64,000 nucleotides of DNA from UBA4085 sp964556755. GTDB lineage: Bacteria > Acidobacteriota > Aminicenantia > Aminicenantales > UBA4085. The stretch covers positions 134,276-198,275 of the forward strand of contig CAZKXI010000004.1 of the NCBI GenBank assembly GCA_964556755.1. The letters run 5' to 3'. The notes beneath the pieces are model-generated. The model ran no database searches and had not been told where the DNA came from. It worked only from the letters and a program-made list of their open reading frames with translations. This document shows, in pieces, positions 26,593 to 35,137 of the stretch. Positions within the stretch are counted from its first letter, which is position 1; each line of letters begins with the position of its first letter. Position numbers and translations under genes: made by a program.

Positions 26593-27915
26593 TCAGTTCT
26601 TCTCCAGGCGCAGCGGGACGAGGGCTTTCTCCATGTTGATCCGGCCGTAGCCGAGCTGCTCGTCCTTGCCGGTATAGGCCGAGCCGTTGACGTCGTCGGC
26701 GGAGTAGCGGATGACGTTCATGACCTGATCGGGCGTCAGGTCCGGCTTCAGGCCTCGGATCAGGGCGGCCAGCCCGGAGACGTGCGCGGCGGCCATGGAC
26801 GTGCCGTCCGCGTAGCCGTAGGGGAGGGAGTCCGCGGTGAAGAACCAGGTCGGGACCGTGGACAGGATGCGGACGCCGGGGGCCGAGACGTCGAGCGCCG
26901 AGCCGACGCAGGAGAAGGACGCCCGGGCGTCGTTATAGTCGGAGGCGGCCACGGCCAGGACGTAGCTGTCGTAGGCGGCCGGATACTCCACCGCCAAGCC
27001 GGTATTGCCGGCGGCGGCCACGACGACGACGCCCTTGTCATAGGCGTACTTGACGGCGTTGCGGAGGGTCTCGTCGCCGGCCGGGCCGCCGAAGCTCAGG
27101 TTGATGACCGAGGCGCCGTTGTCGACGGCCCAGGTGATGCCCTGGGCGATCTTGTCGGACGTCCCGACGCCGGCCGCGTCCAGGACCTTGACCGGCAGGT
27201 AGCGGCAGCCCCAGGCCACGCCGGCGATGCCCTCGCCGTTGTCCGAGACGGCGCAGATGACGCCGGCCACCCGGGTGCCGTGGGCGTTGTCGTCGGTGGC
27301 GTCGAAGTCGCCGTTGACGAAGTCGCGTCCGCTCGCCTTCATGTTCCCGGCCAGGTCCGGGTGGGTCAGGTCGACTCCGGAATCGACCACGGCCACGGTC
27401 ACCGTGTCCAGCCCGGTCGTCTCCTCCCACGCGGAGGGCGCCTTGATGTCGGCGCTGGCGCTGCCGCTCGGGCTGCCCGGAACGCTGCCGATCTGCTGGC
27501 CGGTGTTGGACAGCCCGTATTGGTACTTGAACAGGGGGTCGTTCGGCGTCAGGCTGGCCCGGAAGTAGTGGTTGGGATGGGCGTAGGCGACGGACGGGTT
27601 CCGGCCCAGGGCGGCGATCATCTCCTCCAAGGGAGCCCCTTCGGGGGATCGGACGGTGTAGGCGCCGAGGGGGCCGATCTCATTGATCGCGGTCAAGCCG
27701 TAGGCGGCCAGGATCGCGGCCCGGCCTTCATCCGCCACGGAGGGGTGGAAGCCGACCAGGATCTGGCCCGGGACGCAGGCGGCCCCGATCAGCCGGCGGT
27801 CCTCCTGGAGTCCGGCGAGAGGGCCGCCGCGCCGGCCGGGGAGGGACGACGAAGCCGGGGCCGCCGCGGCCACGGCGGCCAGGAGGATGAGGGCCTTGCG
27901 CAGGTGGGTTTTCAT
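26593..27915 (-). CDS. Secreted subtilisin-like serine protease (S8)
   Basis: 440 aa. Signal peptide at residues 1-22, an inhibitor-type propeptide (about 50-120), then the S8 catalytic domain. The triad is D178 (VAVVDSGVD), H212 (AHGTRVAG) and S373 (GTSMAAAH); LSFGGPAG holds the substrate-binding strand. It is exported and probably degrades external protein. It precedes recN by 6 bases, an odd functional mix in one run. Confidence 0.93.
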   Translation of the reverse strand: MKTHLRKALILLAAVAAAAPASSSLPGRRGGPLAGLQEDRRLIGAACVPGQILVGFHPSVADEGRAAILAAYGLTAINEIGPLGAYTVRSPEGAPLEEMIAALGRNPSVAYAHPNHYFRASLTPNDPLFKYQYGLSNTGQQIGSVPGSPSGSASADIKAPSAWEETTGLDTVTVAVVDSGVDLTHPDLAGNMKASGRDFVNGDFDATDDNAHGTRVAGVICAVSDNGEGIAGVAWGCRYLPVKVLDAAGVGTSDKIAQGITWAVDNGASVINLSFGGPAGDETLRNAVKYAYDKGVVVVAAAGNTGLAVEYPAAYDSYVLAVAASDYNDARASFSCVGSALDVSAPGVRILSTVPTWFFTADSLPYGYADGTSMAAAHVSGLAALIRGLKPDLTPDQVMNVIRYSADDVNGSAYTGKDEQLGYGRINMEKALVPLRLEKN

Positions 27916-27925
27916 GGTCGTCCTC

Positions 27926-28723
27926 CTAGAATCCCAGCCGGATCCGGACCGTGGCGCCGTAGTCCAGGCCCAGCCCGCCGTCGACCGGGGCGAAGGGGAT
28001 CAGAGTCGCGCCGATCCCGATCTGGAAGGAGGCGGAGGGCTCGTAGACGGTCCCGAGCCGCAAGGCCCAGGCCCCTGCCCCGGAAACCTTCTTTTCCTCG
28101 CTGCCCTCCAGGTCCCCGATGAGCTCATCGGCCGTCATCCGGCCCCAGAGCCGGTCATAGCTGATGCCGACGAAGGGGGAGAAGAGCTCGAAGCCCCGGT
28201 AGTGGAGGGTCGGACCGGCCTCCATCCTCATCCAGGAGCCCTTCAGGTCGGCTTGGCCTTCGACCGCCAGGCCCTCCACGGGCAAGGACACGGTCCTGCC
28301 CAGGCAGGCGGTGAAGCGGGCTTCGAGGTCCAGCTCCCAAAAGCCGCGGACGAAGAGCGACTTGCGGATCTCGGCGCCGAGGATCGGGCCGCCGATCGAG
28401 CCGGCCCGGTTCTCGATCGAGAAGGGCAGGCCGCGGAAGGCCAGGCCGTCCCAGGAGGCCAGGCTGTATCCCAGCAGCAAGCCCACATCCAGGCCCGGCA
28501 TGGCTTGATAGCCGATGGACAGCATGGCCTGGGGATTGACGAGGCGCGAGGACCGGGTCCCCTCGTCCCAGGAGAGGGTGCGGGACATCCAGTCCGCCTG
28601 GAAGGAGATCGTCAGGCGGGAGCCGCCCGCCGCCGTGTCGTCCTGGGCCGCCGCGGGCGAGGCCAGTCCCAAGACCGCGGCCGAGGCCAGGAGCAGGACC
28701 GCCGGGATCTGAGAGGGGCGCAT
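27926..28723 (-). CDS. Outer-membrane beta-barrel protein, function unknown
   Basis: 265 aa. A signal peptide (residues 1-26, ending AAA-QDD) is followed by alternating amphipathic strands rich in G, Y and W, and the protein ends VRIRLGF, a C-terminal aromatic typical of OM barrels. The charged patch EGSEEKK is likely a surface loop. It is encoded 10 bases before the subtilase and 9 after the BamD-like gene. Confidence 0.7.
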   Translation of the reverse strand: MRPSQIPAVLLLASAAVLGLASPAAAQDDTAAGGSRLTISFQADWMSRTLSWDEGTRSSRLVNPQAMLSIGYQAMPGLDVGLLLGYSLASWDGLAFRGLPFSIENRAGSIGGPILGAEIRKSLFVRGFWELDLEARFTACLGRTVSLPVEGLAVEGQADLKGSWMRMEAGPTLHYRGFELFSPFVGISYDRLWGRMTADELIGDLEGSEEKKVSGAGAWALRLGTVYEPSASFQIGIGATLIPFAPVDGGLGLDYGATVRIRLGF

Positions 28724-28732
28724 GGGACCTCC

Positions 28733-29560
28733 TTACTTCTTGGCCGGCGGCTTGGCCGGCGCGGCCGGGGCGGGCTGGGGCTTGCGGGCCTCGGCCAGGA
28801 GCTTCTGGCCCTTGGCGGCCCGCTTGCTCTTCGGGTAGTCCGTGACCAGCTTGGTCAGGAAGGGGATGGCTTGGTCCGGCTTCTTCCAGCCCATATAGGA
28901 GACGCCCAGGCCGTAGTAGACGCGGTCCATACCCTTGAAGGAGGGGTAGGTGGTCAGGATCTCCGTCAGGCGGTCGACCGCCGCCGCGTAGGAGCCGACC
29001 CGGACGTAATGCTCGCCGATCAGAACGGCGTGCTCGGCCAGCCGCTCTTCGCACTCGACGATGCGCAGGCGGGCTTCCTTGACTTCCTCGGCCAGGGGGT
29101 AGGAGGCGATCAGCTTCTTGAACTCGGCCATGGCTTGCTGGGTCTTCTGCTGGTCCCGTCCGGGCTTGAGGGCTTTCTTGAAGTAGCTCATGGCGATGCG
29201 GTATTGGGCGAAGGAAGCCGAGGGGCTGGTCGGATGGAGCCGGATGAACTCGGTGTACTCGGCCGCGGCCAGGATCAGGTTGCCCTCGTCGCCCTCCTGG
29301 AAATAGGAGTCGGCGATGGCCAGCTTGGCCCTTTGGGCGTAGAAGCTCTGGGGGAACGTGTCGATGACCTGGCGCATGTAGAGGCGGGCCCTTTCCGGGT
29401 CCCGCTTGAGGTAGCCTTCGCCTTCCTTGTAAAGGGCCTCGTCGGAGGAGGCGGCCCCGGAGGTCGAAGGGCTGACTTGGACCGCTTTCTTCTTGCCGCA
29501 GCCGGGAGCGGCCGCGATGACGAGGAGGACGGCCAGCCCGGCGATGATCTTGGATTTCAT
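28733..29560 (-). CDS. BamD/YfiO-like TPR lipoprotein
   Basis: 275 aa from ATG 29560, overlapping the epimerase stop by 4 bases. A lipoprotein signal ends at Cys21 (IAAAPGC). TPR-type repeats follow, including YKEGEGYLKRDPERARLYM, YTEFIRLHPTSP and PFLTKLVTDYPKS, ending in a P/A/K-rich tail. The layout matches BamD, the lipoprotein of the outer-membrane barrel assembly complex, although a YbgF/CpoB-like role is possible. It is encoded next to an outer-membrane protein. Confidence 0.78.
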   Translation of the reverse strand: MKSKIIAGLAVLLVIAAAPGCGKKKAVQVSPSTSGAASSDEALYKEGEGYLKRDPERARLYMRQVIDTFPQSFYAQRAKLAIADSYFQEGDEGNLILAAAEYTEFIRLHPTSPSASFAQYRIAMSYFKKALKPGRDQQKTQQAMAEFKKLIASYPLAEEVKEARLRIVECEERLAEHAVLIGEHYVRVGSYAAAVDRLTEILTTYPSFKGMDRVYYGLGVSYMGWKKPDQAIPFLTKLVTDYPKSKRAAKGQKLLAEARKPQPAPAAPAKPPAKK

Positions 29561-30540
29561 GAAGCCTTTCCTTTGACCGCTCTCCGGCGGGAGGCCGGGG
29601 CGGGATAGAGGTTTCGGATGTAGTCCCATTCGGCGGCCAGGCCGTCGGCCAAGCCGGTCCGCGGAGCGAAGCCCAGCTCGCGGCGGGCCTTGCCGATGTC
29701 CGCCGCGGTGTGCGGCGCGTCGCCCTTCTGGGCCGGGCCGCGGCGCAGACGGACCGGCCGGCCGCAGACGGACTCCAGGACGCCGAAGAGCCGGTCGAGG
29801 CGCTCGCGGTGCCCGCCGCCGACGTTGTAGACTTGGCCGGGCCGGCCCCGCTCCAGGGCGGCCAGATTGGCGGCCACGATGTCGTCGACGTAGGTGAAGT
29901 CCCGGGTCTGCCGGCCGTCGCCGTAGACGGTGATCGGCGCGCCCTCGTGGATGGCCTTGAGGAACTTGTGGAAGGCCATGTCGGGGCGCTGGCCCGGGCC
30001 ATAGACGGTAAAGAAGCGCAGCGAGACGGTCGGAACCCCGAAGCACTGGAAGTAGAGGAAGGCCAGGTCCTCGGCGGCCAGCTTGCTGACGCCGTAGGGC
30101 GAGAGGGGGTGGAGGGGGCTTGTCTCCTTGAAGGGCATGTCCGGCGTCAGGCCGTAGACCGAGGAGGAGGAGGCGTAGACGAAGCGGCGCAGAGACAGCC
30201 CCTTGGCCGCCTCCAGAAGCCTCTGGGTGGCCCGGATGTTCTGACGGATGTAGACGTCGAACTGGCTCCCCCAGGAGTCCCGCACGCCGGCCTGGGCGGC
30301 CAAATGGTAGACGGCTTCCGCGCCGCGCAGGATCCGGCGGAGCGGCAGGTCGTTGAGGTCGGCCTGCAGCCAGCGGAAGCCCCTCCGCTCCAGCAAGGGC
30401 GCCAGGGCGCGGCGCTTGATCCGCTCGTCATAGAAGTCCGTCAGACAGTCGATGCCGGTCACCCGGCAGCCCTCGTCCAGGAGGCGGCGCGAGAGCCGCG
30501 AGCCGATGAACCCGGCCGCGCCGGTGACGATGACGTTCAT
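29557..30540 (-). CDS. NAD-dependent nucleotide-sugar epimerase/dehydratase
   Basis: 327 aa from ATG 30540, overlapping rpe by 4 bases (ATGA). The extended SDR motifs are GAAGFIG (residues 7-13), HLAAQAGVRDS and the catalytic SSSSVYG..YGVSK. The sequence most resembles UDP-glucuronate 4-epimerase and GalE-type enzymes (FTVYGPGQRPDMAFHKF). It makes sugar nucleotides for surface glycans. The precise substrate is not readable. Confidence 0.87.
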   Translation of the reverse strand: MNVIVTGAAGFIGSRLSRRLLDEGCRVTGIDCLTDFYDERIKRRALAPLLERRGFRWLQADLNDLPLRRILRGAEAVYHLAAQAGVRDSWGSQFDVYIRQNIRATQRLLEAAKGLSLRRFVYASSSSVYGLTPDMPFKETSPLHPLSPYGVSKLAAEDLAFLYFQCFGVPTVSLRFFTVYGPGQRPDMAFHKFLKAIHEGAPITVYGDGRQTRDFTYVDDIVAANLAALERGRPGQVYNVGGGHRERLDRLFGVLESVCGRPVRLRRGPAQKGDAPHTAADIGKARRELGFAPRTGLADGLAAEWDYIRNLYPAPASRRRAVKGKAS

Positions 30541-31205
30541 GACGTCTCCGCCCGTCCGATCAGGTCTTTCAAGCGGGCCGCGGCCGCCGTCGGATCCGGG
30601 CCGTTGAAGACGGCGCTGCCGGCGACGAGGATGTCGGCCCCGTCGCGGGCCAGCCCGGCCGCGTTCCCCGCGTTGACGCCTCCGTCGATCTCGATCCGGG
30701 CCGGCAGGCCGCGCTCGTCCAGGGTCCGGCGGAGCGCCCGGATCCGGTCCCGCGAGCCGGGGATGAAGCGCTGGCTGCCGCGGCCGGGGTTGACGCACAT
30801 CAGCAGGACGAAGTCGCAGTCGGGCAGGATCTCCTGCAGGGCGGCCAGGGGGGTGGCCGGATTGAGGACGACGCCGGCCATGCGGCCGGCCGAGCGGACG
30901 GTCTCCACGTCGCGGTGCAGGTGCGGCGTCGCTTCGGCGTGGATGGAGACCGCGTCCGCGCCGGCCTCGAGGAACCAGGGGACGACCTCGCGCGGGTTGT
31001 CGACCATGAGGTGGACGTCCAGCGGCAGGCGGACGATCTCCTTCAGCCGGGCCACCAGGCCCGGTCCGAAGGTCAGGTTGGGGACGAAGCGGCCGTCCAT
31101 GACGTCGACGTGGATCCAGTCCGCCCCGCCGGCCGCGGCCGCGGCCGCGGCCTCGGCCAGCCGGGAGAAGTCCGCCGAGAGGAGGGACGCGGCGAGCAGG
31201 GCCAT
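30537..31205 (-). CDS. rpe: Ribulose-phosphate 3-epimerase
   Basis: 222 aa TIM barrel. Metal and catalytic residues lie in SADFSRL, WIHVDVMDGRFVPNLTFGP, DVHLMVDNP, LMCVNPGRGSQRFI and IEIDGGVNAGNA. It interconverts ribulose-5-phosphate and xylulose-5-phosphate in the pentose phosphate pathway. It starts one base after the PASTA gene stop. Confidence 0.96.
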   Translation of the reverse strand: MALLAASLLSADFSRLAEAAAAAAAGGADWIHVDVMDGRFVPNLTFGPGLVARLKEIVRLPLDVHLMVDNPREVVPWFLEAGADAVSIHAEATPHLHRDVETVRSAGRMAGVVLNPATPLAALQEILPDCDFVLLMCVNPGRGSQRFIPGSRDRIRALRRTLDERGLPARIEIDGGVNAGNAAGLARDGADILVAGSAVFNGPDPTAAAARLKDLIGRAETS

Positions 31206-31206
31206 G

Positions 31207-31923
31207 TTACTTGCTGACCTCCAGGGCGATCTGGTTGCGCTTCTGGACCTTGAAGCCGGGGCTGGGAAACTGCTTGATGATGATGCCCGGCCCCAGGCCC
31301 GGGTAGAAAGACGGGTGGATCTCGGCGATCTTGAAGTCGAGGGCCCGCAGCTGGCGGAGGACGGCGTTGGCGTCCTTCTCGATCAAGTCGGGCATGATGT
31401 AGCGGTCGTCTCGGGCGCCCTGGCTGACCAGGAAATCCACGGCCGAGCCCCGGGCCACGGTGCTGTCGAGGGGAGGGTCCTGGGCGATGATGCGCCCGGC
31501 GGCGAAGCGGGCCGTGTGGATCTGGGAGACCCGGCCCCGGCGGAGCCCGGCGTCCTTCAGCGATTGGGCCGCCCACTCCAAGCTGCGCCCCTCGAGCTTG
31601 GGCACCGCGACCTTCTGGCTGCCTTCGCTGAGGGTCACCTTGACGGGCCGGCGGGACTTGATGCGCGACTTGGGAGGCGGGTCCTGGGCCAGGACCCGGC
31701 CCCGCTCGAAGCGGCTGTCGAACTGGTAGCCCTGCACGGTCAGCGAGGTCCGCTGGCGGGATGATTCGGCCCGGGCTTCGTTCAAGGTCCGGCCGATCAA
31801 ATCGGGCACCGTGACCAGCTCGCCGCGCAGGAGGAGGCGCGAGACCCCCACGGCCGAGGCGAAGAACAGGACGAGGTAGAGCAGAGCGCTGGCCAGCCGG
31901 TCGACGGGCTTCTTGTGGGTCAT
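31207..31923 (-). CDS. Membrane-anchored PASTA-domain protein
   Basis: 238 aa from ATG 31923; a longer reading to 31980 is excluded because the predicted transcription start is near 31945. A short cytoplasmic tail and one membrane helix (about residues 12-32) are followed by three PASTA domains (VTVPDLIGRTLNEA.., VAVPKLEGRSLEWA.., YIMPDLIEKDANAV..). PASTA domains bind peptidoglycan or lipid II fragments. There is no kinase or PBP domain; stand-alone forms are known upstream of rpe. Confidence 0.85.
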   Translation of the reverse strand: MTHKKPVDRLASALLYLVLFFASAVGVSRLLLRGELVTVPDLIGRTLNEARAESSRQRTSLTVQGYQFDSRFERGRVLAQDPPPKSRIKSRRPVKVTLSEGSQKVAVPKLEGRSLEWAAQSLKDAGLRRGRVSQIHTARFAAGRIIAQDPPLDSTVARGSAVDFLVSQGARDDRYIMPDLIEKDANAVLRQLRALDFKIAEIHPSFYPGLGPGIIIKQFPSPGFKVQKRNQIALEVSK

Positions 31924-31951
31924 CGGCGAGACGTCCCTGATGGACCGTTCA

Positions 31952-31980
31952 TCTATACCATAGAACCCCAACGCTGGCAA
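31952..31980 (-). promoter_or_regulatory. Promoter of the PASTA-rpe-epimerase operon
   Basis: On the minus strand TTGCCA (31980-31975), a 17-base spacer and TATAGA (31957-31952). Confidence 0.6.
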
Positions 31981-32026
31981 TCGGCCCGCCGTTGCATCGG
32001 CCCTGGCTTCGCGGCCGCGGCGGGCT

Positions 32027-32032
32027 TATAAT
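32027..32032 (+). promoter_or_regulatory. -10 element of the threonine aldolase gene
   Basis: A perfect TATAAT lies 29 bases before the ATG. The -35 is weak (CTGGCT, 18-base spacer). GGAGG follows as ribosome-binding site. Confidence 0.5.
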
Positions 32033-32061
32033 GGCCCTTCCCGAAGGATAGGAGGCCGGAC

Positions 32062-33099
32062 ATGCAGCCATCGGATTTCCGCAGCGATACCGTGACCCAG
32101 CCGACCCCGGCCATGCGCCGGGCCATGGCCGAGGCCGAGGTCGGCGATGACGTCATCGGAGTCGATCCGACCGTCAAGCGCCTGGAGGCCCTGGCGGCCG
32201 AGACCATGGGCAAGGAGGCGGGCCTGTTCTGCCCCTCCGGGACGATGGGCAACTCCATCGCCGCCAAGGCCTGGACGCACGAGCTGGAGGAAGTCATCGT
32301 CGAATCCCGCTCCCATATCTACAACCTCGAGTCGACGCACCTGACCTTCATCTCCCGGGTCACACCGCGCCCCCTCCCGTCGGTCCGGGGGGCCATGGAT
32401 CCGGCCGAGGTCGAGCGGGCCGTCCGCAAGCCCAACGACCACACCCCGAAGACGACCCTGATCTGCGTCGAGAACACCCACAACAACTGGGGCGGCGCGG
32501 TCCTGCCGCTGGACAACCTGAAAGCCCTGCGGGCCGTCGCCGATCGCCACGGGCTGCGCCTGCACATCGACGGCGCCCGCCTCTTCAACGCCTCCGTCGC
32601 CTCGGGCGTCCCGGTCCTGGACTACGCCCGGCAGGCCGATTCGGTCATGTTCTGCCTGTCCAAGGGGCTGGCCTCCCCGGTCGGCTCGATGCTGGTCGGG
32701 CCGCGCGACTTCATCGCCTACGGCCGCCGCGTCCGCAAGGCCCTGGGCGGCGGCATGAGGCAGGTCGGCGTGCTGGCCGCGGCCGGCTTGGTGTCGCTGA
32801 CGGAGATGGTCGGCCGCCTGGCCGACGATCATGCCCGGGCCAGGCGCCTGGCCGAGGCCCTCTCCGCTCTTCCGGGGATCTCCCTGGATCCGGCCGGGGT
32901 GGAGACCAACATCATCATCTTCGGCTTCGAGCACCCGCGGCTGACCGTGGCCGCTCTGCTCGAGGAGCTCGGCCGGCGCGGCGTCTGGGCCTTGGCCGCT
33001 CCCGGCGGCTATGGCATCCGCATGGTCACCCACAAGGACGTCGGCGACGCCGACGTGGACCGGGCCGTAGCCGCCTTTCGGGAGATCCTTGCGGCCTGA
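32062..33099 (+). CDS. ltaE: Low-specificity L-threonine aldolase
   Basis: 345 aa PLP enzyme of fold type I. The N-terminus (DFRSDTVTQPTPAMRRAM) and GDDVIGVDPTVKRLE are family hallmarks. The PLP-binding lysine is in CLSKGLASPVGS near residue 200. It splits L-threonine or allo-threonine into glycine and acetaldehyde. It is single in its orientation between two minus-strand units. Confidence 0.94.
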   Translation: MQPSDFRSDTVTQPTPAMRRAMAEAEVGDDVIGVDPTVKRLEALAAETMGKEAGLFCPSGTMGNSIAAKAWTHELEEVIVESRSHIYNLESTHLTFISRVTPRPLPSVRGAMDPAEVERAVRKPNDHTPKTTLICVENTHNNWGGAVLPLDNLKALRAVADRHGLRLHIDGARLFNASVASGVPVLDYARQADSVMFCLSKGLASPVGSMLVGPRDFIAYGRRVRKALGGGMRQVGVLAAAGLVSLTEMVGRLADDHARARRLAEALSALPGISLDPAGVETNIIIFGFEHPRLTVAALLEELGRRGVWALAAPGGYGIRMVTHKDVGDADVDRAVAAFREILAA

Positions 33100-33111
33100 G
33101 CCGCCTTGAGG

Positions 33112-35127
33112 CTAGCTCGTCGCTTCGTCCAGCAGCTGGGCGATATCCTTGACCTCCACGCTTCCGCCCGCGTCTTGCATGGCGTCGCCGAGCATGGTCA
33201 GGCAGAAGGGGCAGGCCGTGGCGGCCGTCCGGGCGCCGGAGCCGGCGATCTCCTCGGCTCGCAGAGCTCCGACGCGATGACCCGGCTTCTCCTCCGTCCA
33301 CATCAGCCCGCCGCCGGCGCCGCAACAGAAGCCGTGCCTTCCGCTGCGGGGGAGGTCCCGGAGGCCTTGTCCGACCAGCCCGTGAAGGATGGCCCGGGGC
33401 GGCTTCAGGATCCCGTTGTGGCGCCCCAGATAGCACGGGTCATGGTAGACCCAAGTGCCGGTCCCTTCGAGGGGCCGCGGCGCGAGCCGGCCCTCTCCGA
33501 TCAGGCGCCCGAGCAGCTCGGTGTGATGGACGACCTCCAGGGACCGGAGCCGGGCCCGTTGGTCTCCGGTCAATTCCGGGACCCGGTCGATCAGGGAGGG
33601 GTATTCGTTTCGGAGGGTGTTGAAGCCGTGCGGGCAGGCGGTCACGATGCGGCGGACGCCGCGCGCCGCCAGGACGGCCAGGTTGCCCAGAGCCAGGGTT
33701 TGGAAGAGATACTCCTGGCCGAGGCGGCGGGCGGAATCGCCGCAGCACTTCTCCTCCGATCCCAGCACGGCGAAGTCGAGGCCCGCCTTGCGCAGCAGAC
33801 GAGCCAGCGCGGCGGAGACCGCCCGGCCCCTTTCGTCGAAGGAGCCCGCGCACCCGACCCAGAGCAGCCATTCCGCGTCCGGACGCTCGGCCAGGGTCGG
33901 AACGCCCATCGACTCGGCCCAGTCGCCGCGCCGGGAGAAGCCGATGTTCCAGGGATTGGCGTTGCCCTCGAGGCCGCGGAAGAAGCCGTTGAGCTCGGCC
34001 GGGAAAGCGCCTTCCGCCAGCACCCGCGCCTGCCTGAGGCCGACGATCTTGGGAATGTGCTCGATCTCCACCGGGCAGACGTCCATGCAGGCGCCGCAGG
34101 TCGTGCAGGACCAGATCTCGTCCTCGCCGTGAACCTGGGGCACGAGCGGGGGGAGGCCGTCCCTGGGGCCGCTGAGCCGCGAGGGGCCGAGGCCCAGGAG
34201 ATGGGCTTCCTGGTCGAGGATGATCTTGCGGGGCGAGAGGGGCTTGCCGCTGGCGTAAGCCGGGCAGGCGTCCTGGCAGCGGCCGCATTCCATGCAGGCC
34301 AGAGAATCCAGGTTGTCCTTCCAGCTCCAGTCGGAGGCCTTCTCCAATCCGAAGGACTCGGCGCTCTCCAGGTCCAGAGCCGGGAGGGCCCGACCCGTCC
34401 CCGGCTTGGGGAAGACCAGGTTCAGCGAGCCGGTGAGCATGTGCAGGTACTTGGAGTGGGGGACATAGGCGATGAAGCCGAACACGGCCAGGGTATGAGC
34501 CCACCAGCTGATTTGGACGTGGGCGGCCAGAGCGGACGCCGAGGGGCCGGATTTCAGGATGCCGCGGGCCAGGGCGGCGCCCAGGAAGGACCAGCGCTCC
34601 GTTCCGGGGTGAGCGGCCAGGGCGAAGGCCTCGAAATAGAAATAGGACAGAGTGACCAGAATCAGGGAGATGTAGATGACGGCCGAATCGGCCCGGGAGA
34701 CGGCGTAGGCGGCCGGGCGGACGAGGAACCTCCGGACGCTGAGGAAGACCACCCCGGCTAGAACCAGGATTCCGAACATGTCGACGGCGAAGGAGAAGAC
34801 CCGGCCGAGCCCCGATCCGCCGAAGAGGGAGAAGCCGTCCAGGAAGCCCTCCAAGACATGGCTTACGGTCATGGTGTCGAAAGTCAGGGCTCCGTAGAAG
34901 ATGAAGGCGTGCATCAGACCGGTGAACGGCCGAACGGGCTTGAGGGTGCAGCGTTGGAAGAGGATTCGCCCCAGGGCGCGGGCGATCCGGACGGCCAGGC
35001 GGTCGAAGCGGTTTTCCGGACGGCCGGCCCTGATCAGCCGATAGCGGAGCAGGAGCGGGCGCAAGAAGGCCGCGGCCGTCGCGGCGATGAGCAGCAGGAG
35101 GAGAGCCTTTCCCTGTGTCGAGAGCAT
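33112..35127 (-). CDS. Membrane-bound Fe-S oxidoreductase (HdrD/DUF224 type, probable ETF:quinone oxidoreductase)
   Basis: 671 aa. The first ~230 residues are a membrane domain like the gamma subunit of nitrate reductase. Two [4Fe-4S] motifs follow, CMECGRCQDACP (about 277) and CTTCGACMDVCP (about 339). Two cysteine-rich CCG domains then appear (CAGSFDERG..CCGDSARR and HDPCYLGRHNG..FCCGAGGGLMW). Family knowledge: such proteins have been linked to electron transfer from ETF to menaquinone during beta-oxidation. The acyl-CoA dehydrogenase in this window supports that role; no etf genes are adjacent. Confidence 0.85.
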   Translation of the reverse strand: MLSTQGKALLLLLIAATAAAFLRPLLLRYRLIRAGRPENRFDRLAVRIARALGRILFQRCTLKPVRPFTGLMHAFIFYGALTFDTMTVSHVLEGFLDGFSLFGGSGLGRVFSFAVDMFGILVLAGVVFLSVRRFLVRPAAYAVSRADSAVIYISLILVTLSYFYFEAFALAAHPGTERWSFLGAALARGILKSGPSASALAAHVQISWWAHTLAVFGFIAYVPHSKYLHMLTGSLNLVFPKPGTGRALPALDLESAESFGLEKASDWSWKDNLDSLACMECGRCQDACPAYASGKPLSPRKIILDQEAHLLGLGPSRLSGPRDGLPPLVPQVHGEDEIWSCTTCGACMDVCPVEIEHIPKIVGLRQARVLAEGAFPAELNGFFRGLEGNANPWNIGFSRRGDWAESMGVPTLAERPDAEWLLWVGCAGSFDERGRAVSAALARLLRKAGLDFAVLGSEEKCCGDSARRLGQEYLFQTLALGNLAVLAARGVRRIVTACPHGFNTLRNEYPSLIDRVPELTGDQRARLRSLEVVHHTELLGRLIGEGRLAPRPLEGTGTWVYHDPCYLGRHNGILKPPRAILHGLVGQGLRDLPRSGRHGFCCGAGGGLMWTEEKPGHRVGALRAEEIAGSGARTAATACPFCLTMLGDAMQDAGGSVEVKDIAQLLDEATS

Positions 35128-35137
35128 GGCTTGGCTC

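Noticed and set aside
24889..28122. 1077-codon open frame antisense to recN and the subtilase
   Set aside because: Shadow of real genes; no recognisable domain.
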